A stretch of 64,000 nucleotides of DNA from Cyrtodaria siliqua (GCA_037043455.1 JAWPHD010001274.1:275067-339066); one strand, 5' to 3'. Numbered from the stretch's first letter, positions 1 through 13,261 are shown. Notes: generated from the sequence alone by a model not told the origin. Numbers and translations are program-made.

Positions 1-665
1 GAATAACTTCCGAGGTGAGGCGGTACGTTACGATTCCTGGAAATGAAAATACCGCAAAGCATTTGTAAATTACGCAAAATAAACAATATCCGCCAGTAAG
101 ATGAAGCATGCTGTGGCAGATTCTCATAAATTGATGAGTTAGGCTGTGAATCGCAGACAATTATGTCTTCCGGTCTTTAAGGACATTTGCATTATAATCC
201 ATTGCATCATAATTCCAGGGAACAGCAGGTTGATCAGGGAACAGCAGGTTGATCAGGGAACAGCAGGTTGATCAAGGACTGTTATTAAATTGTTTATGAA
301 AATACACCGAATCACTCGGTTTTGTGCGTAAAAATTACTACAAAAACGATGACTAGAAGTCCTTACAACTGGGATAAAACAGAACACTGTTTGAAAAAAT
401 GCAAAACAATTAATACATGAGCTGAAACCAGGTGTGCTTGCCCACGTGTGGTTCGTGTGTGTTAATTAAATAATAATTTGCAAATGGTGGGCTCGTTGGA
501 GTTGATTGCATTGAACTCTGTTGCGAAGGACGTTTCATATTTCGCATAATAGTTTATCGTTTGTTTATTATTCTAAAAGATTAGGAAAACACTAATCTCC
601 CCAGAGACAAAACCAAAAAATATCAACAATCCTAGATATTAGACACCAGGCAATATTTATCATTG
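1..665. other. AT-rich non-coding flank
   Basis: No coding region or recognisable element is visible. The only structure is a short tandem repeat, listed separately, near 216-272. Confidence 0.6.
216..272. repeat. 19-bp tandem repeat, three copies
   Basis: Three identical 19-bp units start at 216, 235 and 254, each beginning CAGGGAACAG and ending GGTTGAT. A fourth unit decays after a few bases. The perfect identity suggests recent slippage. Confidence 0.9.
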
Positions 666-711
666 TGGGGTGGGGAGGTGGGGGTGGGTGGGGGTGGAGG
701 GAGGATTTGGG
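666..711 (+). other. G-rich tract, candidate G-quadruplex
   Basis: The plus strand carries at least five runs of three to five G separated by one to four bases. This fits the usual four-tract G-quadruplex pattern in a surrounding AT-rich sequence. No gene is close enough to assign a regulatory role. Confidence 0.6.
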
Positions 712-784
712 ACCAGTGCAAAATGGCATGGGACACGTACGTTTTTTGTAGCGACAAAGATACTTTTTTCCGCTTGCTTGCCAT
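709..784 (+). repeat. left copy of direct repeat framing the 44-bp array
   Basis: This stretch (starting GGGACCAGTGCA, containing ATGGCATG and GCGACAAA, ending GCTTGCTTGCCAT) is closely matched, in the same orientation, at 4213-4299. The 44-bp minisatellite and degenerate GCAA/TTGC-rich flanks lie between the two copies. Confidence 0.7.
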
Positions 785-859
785 CTTCGGGATGGTTAAA
801 ATTCTGTACTGTTGATTTTTATGAATATTGAGTTCTGCTCAGCCCGGGGCTAGAGGGCG

Positions 860-892
860 TGAGCGGTAGCTAGCATATTTCACTACCGCTCA
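860..892. other. 10-bp inverted repeat (small hairpin)
   Basis: TGAGCGGTAG (860-869) and CTACCGCTCA (883-892) are perfectly complementary around a 13-base loop. No function is inferred. Confidence 0.6.
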
Positions 893-949
893 TGAACATT
901 ATCAATCAAACCGAGACTGAAATATTTCGTATGTGTCGTGCTCGGCCGT

Positions 950-1317
950 TTCCAAAGGTATATTATCGTACTCTCTTTCATATAGTAAAAGTGTGCGGCA
1001 ACTTTGCAGCAAACTTCATTTGCATAACACTTTAGCTGTAATCTTCTGGCGATGTTGCTGCAACTTTGCCGCAGACCTCATATACATATAGTAACAGTGT
1101 GCGGTAACTTTAAAGCAAACTTCGATCATTTGCATAATAATTTCTCTGCAATGTTCTGGTAATGTTTGCTGCAAAGTTTCGGCAATGTTCGCCAACACAT
1201 CGTGGCAGACTTTTTCAAAATAAATAATAGACTGAAATTATGAAATAGATCAATGGTGCGCCGTTTGTAAAACAAAAATATATTTAGCTAAATAAAACGT
1301 GGTTTTCATGGACTGCA
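950..1317. repeat. degenerate GCAA/TTGC-rich low-order repeat
   Basis: Loosely repeated phrases such as GCGGCAACTTT, GCAGCAAACTTC and GGCGATGTTGC recur at irregular spacing. A related style of sequence occurs on the far side of the 44-bp array at about 3780-4150. The short ORFs here are not convincing. Confidence 0.4.
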
Positions 1318-1605
1318 CAGTATTTAAATAAATCGACACGATTTAAATAAATCGACACTATTGAAATAAATGCTCTCGATTTGACGTATATCCTTACGAT
1401 TTAGAATATATCCTCACGATTTAAATACATCCATACGATTTACTAGTAACTAAATAGTTTTGATTTAAATACTTGTTTGTGATCTAAATACATTTTCCTT
1501 CGTTATACTAAATGTGCAACAATTTAATTAAAATCACTATATTCGAATAAATCGACACGATTTAAATAAACTGACACTATTTAAATAAATACTCTCAAAA
1601 TTAAA
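1318..1605. repeat. degenerate ~20-bp A/T-rich tandem repeat
   Basis: Units resembling CGATTTAAATAAATCGACA recur at about 20-bp spacing in two clusters (about 1318-1460 and 1533-1605), with a more diverged stretch between. The second cluster runs straight into the 44-bp minisatellite. Confidence 0.6.
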
Positions 1606-1610
1606 ATCTA

Positions 1611-3634
1611 TCATTTCTGCATTACTCCCATTTTCAGGGTCATGTCGAGCGCTGTCATTTCTGCATTACTCACATTTTTTATGATTATGTCGAGTGCTGT
1701 CATTCCTGCATTATTCCCATTTTCATGGAGATGTCGAGTGCTGTCATTTCTGCATTACTCTCATTTTCATGGAAATGTCGAGTGTTGTCATTTCTGCATT
1801 ACTCCCATTTTTATGGAGATGTAGAGCACTGTCATTTCTGACTTACTCTCATTTTCATGGAATGTCGAACGCTGTGATTTCTGCATTACTCCCATTTATA
1901 TGGAGATGACGAGAGCTGTAATTTCTGAATTACTCCCATTTTCATGGAGATGTCGAGCACTGTCATTTCTGCATTACTCTCATTTTAATGGAGATGTTAA
2001 GCGTTGCCATTTCTGCATTACTCCCATTTTCATGGCGATGTCAAACGCTGTCATCTTTGCATTACTCCCATTTTCATGGCGATGTCAAACGCTGTCATCT
2101 TTGCATTACTTCCATTTTCATGGAGATGTCAAGCGCTGTCATTTCTGCATTACTCCCACTTTCGTGAAGATGTAGAGCACTGTCATATCTGCATTACTCC
2201 CATTTTCATGGAGATGTCGTGCGCTGTCATTTCTGCATTACTCTCATTTAATTGGAGATGTTAAGCGTTGTCATTTCTGCATTACTCCCATTTTCATGGA
2301 GATGTCGAACGCTGTCATTTCTGCCTTACTCCCATTTTCATGGAGATGTCTAGTGCTGTTATATTTGCATTACTCCCATTTGCATGGAGATGTCGAGTGC
2401 TGTCATTTCTGCATTACTCCCATTTTTATGGAGATGTCGAGCTCTGTCATTCCTGCATTACTCCCATTTGTAGATAGATGTCGAATGTTGTCATTTCTGC
2501 ATTACTCCCATTTTCATGGAGATGTCGAGCGCTGTTGAGTACTGTCATTTCTGCATTACTCTCATTTTCATGGAGATGTCGAGCGCACTCATTTCTGCAT
2601 TACTCTAATATTTTTATGTAGATGTCGAGTACTATAATTCCTGCATAACACTCATTTTCATGGAGATGTTCCTGCATTAATCCCAATTTTATGTAGATGT
2701 CGAGTGCTGTCATTTCTGCATTATTCCAATTTTCACGGAGATGTCGAGTGCTGTCATTTCTGCATTGCTCTCTTTTTCATGGAGATGTCAAGCATTATTA
2801 TTTCTGCATTACTCCCATTTTTATGGATATGTCGAGCACTGTGATTTCTGACTTACTCTCATTTTCATGGAGATGTCGAACGCTGTCATTCCTGCATTAC
2901 TCTCATTTTCATGGAGATGTCAAACATTGTCATTTCTGCATTACTCCCATTTTTATGGATATGTCGAGCACTGTGTTTCTGACTTACTTTCATTTTCATG
3001 GAGATGTCGAACGCTGTCATTTTTGCATTACTCTCACTTTTACGGAGATGTCGAGGGCTGTAATTATTGCATTACTCTCATTTTAATGGAGATGTTAAGC
3101 GTTGCCATTTCTGCATTACTCCCATTTTCATGGAGATGTCGAGCACTGTAATTTCTGCATTACTCTCATTTTTATGGATATGTCGAGCACTGTGACTTCT
3201 GACTTACTCTCATTTTCATGGAGATGTCGAACGCTGTCATTCCTGCATTACTCTCACTTTTACGGAGATGTCGAGGGCTGTAATTCTGCATTACACTCAT
3301 TTTAATGGAGATGTTAAGCGTTGCCATTTCTGCATTACTCCCATTTCCATGGAGATGTCGAAGGCTGTCATCTTTGAATTATTTCCATTTTCATGGAGAT
3401 GTCAAGCGCTGTCATTTCTGCATTACTCCCATTTTCATGGAGATGTCGAGCACTGTAATTTCTGCATTACTCCCATTTTCATGGAGATGTCGTGCGCTGT
3501 CATTTCTGCATTACTCCTATTTTTATGGAGATGTCGAACGCTGTCATTCTGCATTACCCCTATTATTATGGAGATGTCGAACGCTGTCATTCTGCATTAC
3601 TCCCATGTTCATAAAAATGTCAAGCATCATCTCT
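1611..3634. repeat. 44-bp minisatellite, about 46 units
   Basis: Units begin TCATTTCTGCATTACTC, continue CATTTTCATGGAGATG and end TCGAGCGCTG. Neighbouring units differ by scattered substitutions and single-base indels. Because 44 is not divisible by three, the reading frame rotates from unit to unit, so the 60-130-codon ORFs on the plus strand are a by-product of low stop density and not genes. Confidence 0.95.
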
Positions 3635-4212
3635 AACTGTAATAGTTCAATAGGCTCTTCGTGTCTGGATATCTAAGAATCAGCACCAGACCATAGACAG
3701 AACCACAAACGTAAATATGCGCATTTACCTATGGAGGTCAGGTTATGGGTCTGATGGTTTGCGGCTGATTCCGAAAGTTCCAGGCAACTGTTTACTAAGT
3801 TTTGCGATGATGTTTCAATGGAAAAATCTGCCGTGATGTTCTGGCGAATAAAGAAACGGCAAATCTGAATTTAAAAGTTTGTGGTGATGTTACGGAGTGC
3901 AATAAAACAATAAATCGGAATGGTAAAATGTGTCGCAATGTTGTGGCGAACAAAAACAATGCAAGTCGGTTTTTGGTGATGTTATGGCGAGCGTTCCAAA
4001 TAAATAAATGTTTCTGGTGAATGTTAATTTTTGGCGAGTTTGCGGCAAATTAGCCAAAGATCACCATGATGTTTGTAGCAACATCACCGCTAGTGGCGAA
4101 CAATTCAGAATTGTTCTGGCAAACAAAACTGTTCGCTGCAAGCTTGACAGCAAACCTTCTCACTTGGTAGGGGCCCGGTGCTTATCGACCAGGCACTATT
4201 TATCTGGGCGTC
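3635..4212. other. non-coding spacer with degenerate GGCGAA/GCAA motifs
   Basis: The stretch holds loosely repeated phrases (GTGATGTT, GGCGAA, GCAAAT) similar to those left of the array. Two short overlapping ORFs near 4008-4299 are unconvincing. Confidence 0.5.
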
Positions 4213-4299
4213 GGGACCGTTGCACAATGGCATGAGACAGGTACATCTTTTGTCGCGACAAACCAAGGGACGGTACGTTTTTTTGCATTTGCTTGCCAT
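4213..4299 (+). repeat. right copy of direct repeat framing the 44-bp array
   Basis: Same orientation as 709-784. Shared landmarks in order are GGGACC, TTGCAC/GTGCA, AATGGCATG, a GCGACAAA block, a T-run and GCTTGCCAT. This copy carries a short extra segment before the T-run. Confidence 0.7.
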
Positions 4300-4462
4300 G
4301 TGACGTACAGTTTGTTTTAAATAACATTTTTATTTGCACCGGTTCCAACCCAACGATAATATTGCCTGGTCCTTTAATTGAATTATTTTAATTAATACGT
4401 ACGAACACACGGCAGGCAGAAGGTCGACAAAGGACGACGTGAACCACGTATAGTAGCTGCAG

Positions 4463-7400
4463 AAGTGAAACAGGAAGTGTAGCAGTCATAGATTGCAGTC
4501 AGCCAAAACAGGAAGTGTACCAGTCACAGAACGCAGTCAACAGGAAGTGTAGCATTCACAGAACTCAGTCAGCCAAAACAGGAGGTGTACCAGTCACAGA
4601 ACGCAGTCAGTCAAAACAGGAAGTGTACCAGTCACATAACGCAGTCTGATAAACAGGAAGTGTATCAGTCACAGGGCGCAGTCAGCCAAAACAGGAAATG
4701 TAGCAGTCACAGAAAGCAGTCAGCCAAAAAAGGAAGTGTAGCAGTCACAAAAAGCAGTCAGCCAAAATAGGAAGTGTAGCCGTCACAAAACGCAGTCAGC
4801 CAAAACAGGAAGTGTAGAAGTCACAAAACGCAGTCAGCCAAAACAGGAAGTGAAGCCGTCACAAAACGCAGTCAGCCAAAACAGGAAGTGTAGCAGCCAC
4901 AAAACGCAGTCAGCCAAAACAGGAAGTGTAGCCGTCACAGAACGCAGTCAGCCAAAAAAGGAAGTGTAGCCGTCACAGAACGCAGTCAACCAAAACAGGA
5001 AGTGTAGCCGTCACAAAACGCAGTCAGCCAAAACAGGAAGAATACTAGTCACAGAACGCAGTCAGCCAAAAAAGGAAGTGTAGCAGTCACAGAACGCAGT
5101 CAGCCAAAACAGGAAGTGTAGCCGTCACAAAACGCAGTCAGCCAAAACAGGAAGTATACTAGTCACAGAACGCAGTCAGCCAAAACAGGAAGTGTAGCAG
5201 TCACAGAACGCAGTCAGCCAAAACAGGAAGTGTAGCAGTCACACAACGCAGTCAGCAAAAACAGGAAGTGTAGCAGTCACAGAACGCAGTCAGCAAAAAC
5301 GGGAAGTGTAGCAGTCACAAAACGCAGTCAGCAAAAACAGGAAGTGTAGCAGTCACAGAACGCAGACAGCAAAAACAGGAAGTGTACCAGCCACAGAACG
5401 CAGACAGCAAAACAGGAAGTGTACCAGCCACAGAACGCAGTCATCCAAAACAGGAAGTATAGCAGTCACAGAACGCAGTCAGCCAAAACATGAAGTGTAG
5501 CAGTCACAGAACGCAGACAGCAAAAACAGGAAGTGTAGCAGTCACAGAACGCAGACAGCAAAAACAGGAAGTGTAGCAGTCACAGAACACAGACAGCTAA
5601 AACAGAAAGTGTAGCAGTCACAGAACGCAGACAGCAAAACAGATAGTGTACCAGCCACAGAACGCAGTCATCCAAAACAGGAAGTATAGCAGTCACAGAA
5701 CGCAGACAGCAAAAACAGGAAGTGTAGCAGTCACAGAACGCAGACAGCAAAACAGGAAGTGTACCAGCCACATAACGCAGTCATCCAAAACAGGAAGTAT
5801 AGCAGTCACAGAACGCAGTCAGCCAAAACATGAAGTGTAGCAGTCACAGAACGCAGACAGCAAAAACAGGAAGTGTACCAGCCACAGAACGCAGACAGCA
5901 AAAACAGGAAGTGTACCAGCCACAGAACGCAGTCATCCAAAAAAGGAAATGTAGCCGTCACAGAACGAAGTCAGTCAAAACAGGAAGTGTAGCAGTCACA
6001 GAACGCAGTCAGACAAAAAAGGAAGTGTAGCAGTCACAGAACGCAGTCAGCCAAAACATGAAGTGTAGCAGTCACAGAACGCAGTCAGCCAAAACATGAA
6101 GTGTAGCAGTCACAGAACGCAGTCATCGAAAACAGGAAGTGTAGCAGTCACAGAACGCAGACAGCAAAAAACAGGAAGTGTACCAGCCACATAACGCAGT
6201 CATCCAAAAAAGGAATTGTAGCAGTCACAGAACGCAGTCATCCAAAACAGGAAGTGTACCAGCCACATAACGCAGTCATCCAAAAAAGGAAATGTAACAG
6301 TCACATAACGCAGTCATCCAAAAAAGGAAATGTAGCAGTCACACAACGCAGTCATCCAAAACAGGAAATGTACCAGCCACATAATGCAGTCATCCAAAAA
6401 AGGAAATGTAGCAGTCACACAACGCAGTCATCCAAAACAGGAAGTGTAGCAGTCACAGAACGCAGTCAACCAAAACAGGAAGTGTAGCAGTCACAGAACG
6501 CAGACAGCAAAAACAGGAAGTGTAGCAGTCACAGAACGCAGACAGCAAAAACAGGAAGTGTAGCAGTCACAAAACGCAGACAGCAAAACAGGAAGTGTAG
6601 TCGCCACATAACGCAGTCATCCAAAACAGGAAATGTAGCAGTCACAGAACGCAGTCAGCCAAAACAGGAAGTGTACCAGCACAGAACGCAGACAGCCAAA
6701 ACAGGAAGTGTAGCAGTCACAGAACGCAGTCAGCCAAAACAGTAAGTATAGCAGTCACAGAACGCAGACAGCCAAAACAGAAAGTGTAGCAGTCACAGAA
6801 CGCAGACAGCCAAAACAGGAAGTGTAGCAGTCACAGAACGCAGACAGCAAAACAGGAAATGTAGCAGTCACAGAACGCAGACAGCCAAAACAGGAAATGT
6901 AGCAGTCACAGAACGCAGACAGCCAAAACAGAAAGTGTAGCAGTCACAGAACGCAGACAGCCAAAACAGGAAATGTAGCAGTCACAGAACGCAGTCAGCC
7001 AAAATAGGAAGTGTAGTAGTCACAGAATGCAGTCAGCCAAAACAGGAAGTGTAGCAGTCACAGAATGCAGTCAGCCAAAACAGTAAGTATAGCAGTCACA
7101 TAATGCAGTCAGCCTAAACAGGAAGTGTTGCAGTCAAAGAACGCAGCAGTCAGCCAAAATAGGATGTGCATCAGTCACACAGCGCTGTCAGCCAAAACAG
7201 TAAGTATAGCAGTCACAGAACGCAGCAGTCAGCCAAAACATGAAGTGTAGCAGTCACAGAATGCAGTCAGCTAAAACAGGAAGTGTAGCAGTCACAGAAC
7301 GCAGTCAGCCAAAACAGGAAGTGTAGCAGTCACAGAATGCAGTCAGCCTAAACAGGAAATGTAGCAGTCACAGAATGCAGTCAGCCAAAACAGGAAGTGT

Positions 7401-10400
7401 GGCAGTCACAGAATGCAGTTAGCCAAAACAGGAAGTGTAGCAGTCACATAATGCAGTCAGAATAAACAGGAAGTGTTGCAGTCAAAGAACGCAGCAGTCA
7501 GCCAAAATAGGATGTGCATCAGTCACACAGCGCTGTCAGCCAAAACAGTAAGTATAGCAGTCACAGACCGCAGCAGTCAGCCAAAACATGAAGTGTAGCA
7601 GTCACAGAATGCAGTCAGCCAAAACAGGAAGTGTAGCAGTCACAGAACGCACTCAGCCAAAACAGGAAGTGTAGCAGTCACAGAATGCAGTCAGCCAAAG
7701 GAGAAAGTGTAGCAGTCACATAACGCAGTCAGCCAAAACATGAAGTATAGCAGTCACAGAATGCAGTCAGCCAAAACAGGAAATGTAGCAGTCACAGAAC
7801 GCAGTCAGCCAAAACATGAAGCGTAGCAGTCACAGAACGCAGTCAGCCAAAACAGGAAGTGTAGCAGTCACAGAACGCAGTCAGCAAAAACAGGAAGTGT
7901 AGCAGTAACAGAACGCAGTCAGCCAAAACATGAAGTGTAGCAGTCACAGAGCGCAGACAGCCAAAACAGGAAGTTTAGCAGTCACAGAACGCAGACAGCC
8001 AAAACAGGAAGTGTAGCAGTCACAGAACGCAGACAGCAAAAACCGGAAGTGTAGCAGTCACAGAACGCAGACAGCAAAAACCGGAAGTGTAGCAGTCACA
8101 GAACGCAGACAGCCAAAACAGGAAGTGTAGCAGTCACAGAACGCAGTCAGCCAAAACAGGAAGTATAGCAGTCACAGAATGCAGTCAGCTAAAACAGGAA
8201 ATGTAGCAGTCACAGAATGCAGTCAGCTAAAACAGGAAGTGTAGCAGTCACAGAACGCAGACAGCCAAAACAGAAAGTGTAGCAGTCACAGAACGCAGAC
8301 AGCAAAAACCGGAAGTGTAGCAGTCACAGAAGGCAGACAGCAAAAACAGGAAGTGTAGCAGTCACAGAACGCAGACAGCCAAAACAGGAAGTGTAGCAGT
8401 CACAGAACGCAGACAGCAAAAACCGGAAGTGTAGCAGTCACAGAACGCAGTCAGCCAAAAAAGGAAGTATAGCAGCCACAGAATGCAGTCAGCCAAAACA
8501 TGAAGTGTAGCAATCACAGAACACAGTCAGCCAAAACAGGAAGTGTAGCAGTCACAGAACGCAGTCAGCAAAAACAGGAAGTGTAGCAGTCACAGAACGC
8601 AGACAGCAAAAACCGGAAGTGTAGCAGTCACAGAACGCAGTCAGCCAAAACATGAAGTGTAGCAGTCACAGAACGCAGACAGCCAAAACAGGAAGTGTAG
8701 CAGTCACAGAACGCAGACAGCAAAACCGGAAGTGTAGCAGTCACAGAACGCAGTCAGCCAAAATTGGAAGTGTAGCAGTCCCACAACGCAGTCAGGCAAA
8801 AAAGGAAGAGTAGCAGTCACAGAACGCAGTCAGCCAAAACAGGAATAGTAGCAGTCACAGAACGCAGTCAGCAAAAACATGAAGTGTAGCAGTCACAGAA
8901 CGCAGTCAGCAAAAACAGGAAGTGTAGCAGTCACAGAACGCAGTCAGCAAAAAAGGAGGAGTAGCAGTCACAAAACGCAGTCAGCCAAAACAGGAAGTGT
9001 AGCAGTCACAGAATGCAGTCAGCCAAAATTGGAAGTGTAGCAGTCACACAACGCAGTCAGGCAAAAAAGGAAGAGTAGCAGTCACAGAACGCAGTCAGCC
9101 AAAACTGGAAGAGTAGCAGTCACAGAACGCAGTCAGCAAAAACATGAAGTGTAGCAGTCACAGAACGCAGTCAGCAAAAACAGGAAGTGTAGCAGTCACA
9201 GAACGCAGTCAGAAAAAAAGGAAGAGTAGCAGTCACAGAACGCAGTCAGCAAAAAAGGAAGAGTAGCAGTCACAGAACGCAGTCAGCCAAAAAAGGAATA
9301 GTAGCAGTCACAGAACGCAGTCAGCAAACACATGAAGTGTAGCAGTCACAGAACGCAGACAGCCGAAACAGGAAGTGTAGCAGTCACAGAAAGCAGTCAG
9401 CCAAAACAGGAAGTGTAGCAGTCACAGAATGCAGTCAGCAAAAAAGGAAGAGTAGCAGTCACAGAACGCAGTCAGCAAAAACATGAAGTGTAGCAGTCAC
9501 AGAACGCAGTCAGCCAAAACATGAATAGTAGCAGTCACAGAAAGCAGTCAGCAAAAACATGAAGTGTAGCAGTCACATAACGCAGTCAGCAAAAACATGA
9601 ATAGTAGCAGTCACAGAACGCAGTCAGCAAAAACAGGAAGTGTAGCAGTCACAGAACGCAGTCAGCAAAAACAGGAAGTGTAGCAGTCACAGAACGCAGT
9701 CAGCCAACAAAGGAAGTGTAGCAGTCACAGAACGCAGTCAGCCAAAACAGGAAGTATAGCAGTGACAGAACGCAGTCAGCCAAAAAAGGAAGAGTAGCAG
9801 TCACAGAACGCAGTCAGCAAAAACAGGAAGTGTAGCAGTCACAGAACGCAGTCAGCCAAAAAAGGAAGTGTAGCAGTCACAGAACGCAGCAGTCAGCCAA
9901 AATAGGATGTGCATCAGTCACACAGCGCTGTCAGCCAAAACAGTAAGTATAGCAGTCACAGAACGCAGCAGTCAGCCAAAACATGAAGTGTAGCAGTCAC
10001 AGAATGCAGTCAGCCAAAAGAGAAAGTGTAGCAGTCACATAACGCAGTCAGCCAAAACAGGAAGTATAGCAGTCACAGAATGCAGTCAGCCAAAACAGGA
10101 AATGTAGCAGTCACAGAACGCAGTCAGCCAAAACATAAAGTGTAGCAGTCACAGAACGCAGTCAGCAAAAACAGGAAGTGTAGCAGTCACAGAACGCAGA
10201 CAGCAAAAACCGAAAGTGTAGCAGTCACAGAACGCAGTCAGCCAAAACATGAAGTGTAGCAGTCACAGAACGCAGACAGCCAAAACAAGAAGTGTAGCAG
10301 TCACAGAACGCAGACAGCAAAAACCGGAAGTGTAGCAGTCACAGAACGCAGTCAGCCAAAACAGGAAGTGTAGCAGTCACAGAACGCAGACAGCAAAAAC

Positions 10401-13149
10401 AGGAAGTGTAGCAGTCACAGAACGCAGTCAGCCAAAACAGGAAGTGTAGCAGTCACAGAACGCAGTCATCCAAAACATGAAGTGTAGCAGTCACAGAACG
10501 CAGACAGCAAAAACAGGAAGTGTACCAGCCACATAACGCAGTCATCCAAAAAAGGAAATGTAGCAGTCACACAACGCAGTCATCCAAAACAGGAAGTGTA
10601 GCAGTCACAGAACGCAGTCATCCAAAACAGGAAGTGTAGCAGTCACAGAACGCAGACAGCAAAAACAGGAAGTGTAGCAGTCACAGAACGCAGACAGCAA
10701 AAACAGGAAGTGTAGCAGTCACAGAACGCAGTCAGCCAAAACAGTAAGTATAGCAGCCACAGAACGCAGACAGCCAAAACAGAAAGTGTAGCAGTCACAG
10801 AACGCAGACAGCCAAAACAGGAAGTGTAGCAGTCACAGAACGCAGACAGCAAAACAGGAAATGTAGCAGTCACATAACGCAGACAGCAAAACAGGAAGTG
10901 TAGCCGTCACAGAACGCAGACAGCAAAACAGGAAGTGTAGCAGTCACAGAACGCAGTAAGCCAAAACAGGAAGTGTAACAGTCACAGAACGCAGTCAGCC
11001 AAGACATGAAATGCAGCAGTCACACAGCGCTGTCAGCCAAAACAGGAAGTGTAGCATCAAAGAACGCAGCAGTCAGCCGAAATATGAAATGCAACAGTCA
11101 CTCAGCGCTGTCAGCCAAAACAGGAAGTGTTGCAGTCAAAGAACGCAGCAGTCAGCCAAAATAGGATATGCATCAGTCACACAACGCTGTCAGACAAAAT
11201 AGTAAGTATAGCAGTCACAGAACGCAGCAGTCAGCCAAAACAGGAAGTGTAGCAGTCACAGAACGCAGTCAGCCAAAACAGTAAGTATAGCAGTCACATA
11301 ATGCAGTCAGCCTAAACAGGAAGTGTTGCAGTCAAAGAACGCATCAGTGAGCCAAAATAGGATGTGCATCAGTCACACAGCGCTGTCAGCCAAAACAGTA
11401 AGTATAGCAGTCACAGAACGCAGCAGTCAGCCAAAACATGAAGTGTAGCAGTCACAGAATGCAGTCAGCCAAAACAGAAAATGTAGCAGTCACATAACGC
11501 AGTCAGCCAAAACATGAAGTATAGCAGTCACAGAATGCAGTCAGCCAAAACAGGAAATGTAGCAGTCACAGAATGTAGTCAGCCAAAACAGGAAATGTAG
11601 CAGTCACAGAACGCAGACAGCAAAAACCGGAAGTGTAGCAGTCACAGAACGCAGTCAGCCAAAACAGGAAGTGTAGCAGTCACAGAAGGCAGTCAGCCGA
11701 AACAGGAAGTGTAGCAGTCACAAAACGCAGTCAGTCAAAAAAGGAAGAGTAGCAGTCACAGAACGCAGTCAGCAAAAACATGAAGTGTAGCAGTCACAGA
11801 ACGCAGTCAGCAAAAACAGGAAGTGTAGCAGTCACAGAACGCAGTCAGCAAAAAAGGAAGAGTAGCAGTCACAGAACGCAGTCAGCCAAAACAGGAAGTG
11901 TAGCAGTCACAGAACGCAGTCAGCAAAAAAGGAAGAGTAGCAGTCACAGAACGCAGTCAGCCAAAACAGGAAGTGTAGCAGTCGCAGAACGCAGTCAGCC
12001 AAAACTGGAAGTGTAGCAGTCACACAACGCAGTCAGCAAAAAAGGAAGAGTAGCAGTCACAGAACGCAGTCAGCCAAAAAAGGAATAGTAGCAGTCACAG
12101 AACGCAGTCAGCAAAAACATGAAGTGTAGCAGTCACAGAAAGCAGACAGCCGAAACAGGAAGTGTAGCAGTCACAGAACGCAGTCAGCCAAAACAGGAAG
12201 TGTAGCAGTCACAGAACGCAGACAGCCGAAACAGGAAGTGTAGCAGTCACAGAACGTAGTCAGCCAAAACAGGAAGTGTAGCAGTCACAGAACGCAGTCA
12301 GCAAAAAAGGAAGAGTAGCAGTCACAGAACGCAGTCAGCCAAAACATGAATAGTAGCAGTCACAGAACGCAGACAGCCGAAACAGGAAGTGTAGCAGTCA
12401 CAGAACGCAGTCAGCCAAAACAGGAAGTGTAGCAGTCACAGAACGCAGTCAGCAAAAACAGGAAGTGTAGCAGTCACAGAACGCAGTCAGCAAAAACAGG
12501 GAGTGTAGCAGTCACAGAACGCAGTTAGCCAAAAAAGGAAGTGTAGCAGTCACAGAACGCAGTCAGCAAAAACAGGAAGTGTAGCAGTCACAGAACGCAG
12601 TCAGCAAAAACCGGAAGTGTAGCAGTCACAGAATGCAGTCAGCCAAAACAGGAAGTGTAGCAGTCACAGAACGCAGTCAGCCAAAACATGAATATTAGCA
12701 GTCACAGAACGCAGTCAGCAAAAACAGGAAGTGTAGCAGTCACAGAACGCAGTCAGCCAAAAAAGGAAGTGTAACAGTCACAGAATGCAGTCAGCCAAAA
12801 CAGGAAGTGTACCAGCCACATAACGCAGTCAGCCAAAACTGGAAGTGTAGCAGTCACAGAACGCAGTCAGCCAAAAAAGAAAGTGTAGCTGTCACAGAAC
12901 GCAGTCAGCCAAAACAGGAAGTGTAGCAGTCACAGAACGCAGTCAGCCAAAACTGGAAGTGTAGCAGTCACAGAACGAAGTCAGCAAAAAAGGAAGAGTA
13001 GCAGTCACAGAACGCAGTCAGCCAAAAAAGGAAGTGTAGCAGTCACAGAACGCAGTCAGCCAAAACAGTAAGTATAGCAGTCACAGAACGCAGCAGTCAG
13101 CCAAACATGAAGTGTAGCAGTCTCAGAATGCAGTCAGCCAAAACTGGAA
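4463..13149. repeat. 38-bp minisatellite, about 228 units
   Basis: The consensus unit runs CAGTCAGCCAAAACAGGAAG, TGTAGCAGTC, ACAGAACG. The array spans 8.7 kb without foreign sequence. Common variants are CAGACAGC for CAGTCAGC, AAAAAAGG for AAAACAGG, CATGAAG for CAGGAAG, and a CAGCAGTCAGCC insertion. Variant strings recur as blocks, which shows amplification of multi-unit segments. ORFs inside on both strands (for example 11780-12016) are repeat artefacts; 38 is not divisible by three. Confidence 0.97.
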
Positions 13150-13154
13150 ATTAA

Positions 13155-13260
13155 AATGAAAAATATGCAGACGTCACAAATATACAAGGCTTTACAATAG
13201 GTATGCCGACTCGTAACGCTCAGAGGCAAAGGGGCCACTGGAGATCGCTGGAGGTTTAAT
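13155..13260 (-). repeat. diverged PLE-tail fragment abutting the 38-bp array
   Basis: The phrases CGTCACAAATATACAAGG, TTTACAATAGG, CGCTCAGAGGCAAA and GGCCACTGG align in order with the PLE tail seen at 27700-27780 and 34490-34570. The match is diverged, and the fragment sits immediately after the last 38-bp unit. Confidence 0.5.
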
Positions 13261-13261
13261 A

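Noticed and set aside
4463..13149. 38-bp repeats as a CRISPR array
   Set aside because: Units are contiguous without unique spacers, variation is scattered through the unit, and the context is eukaryotic.
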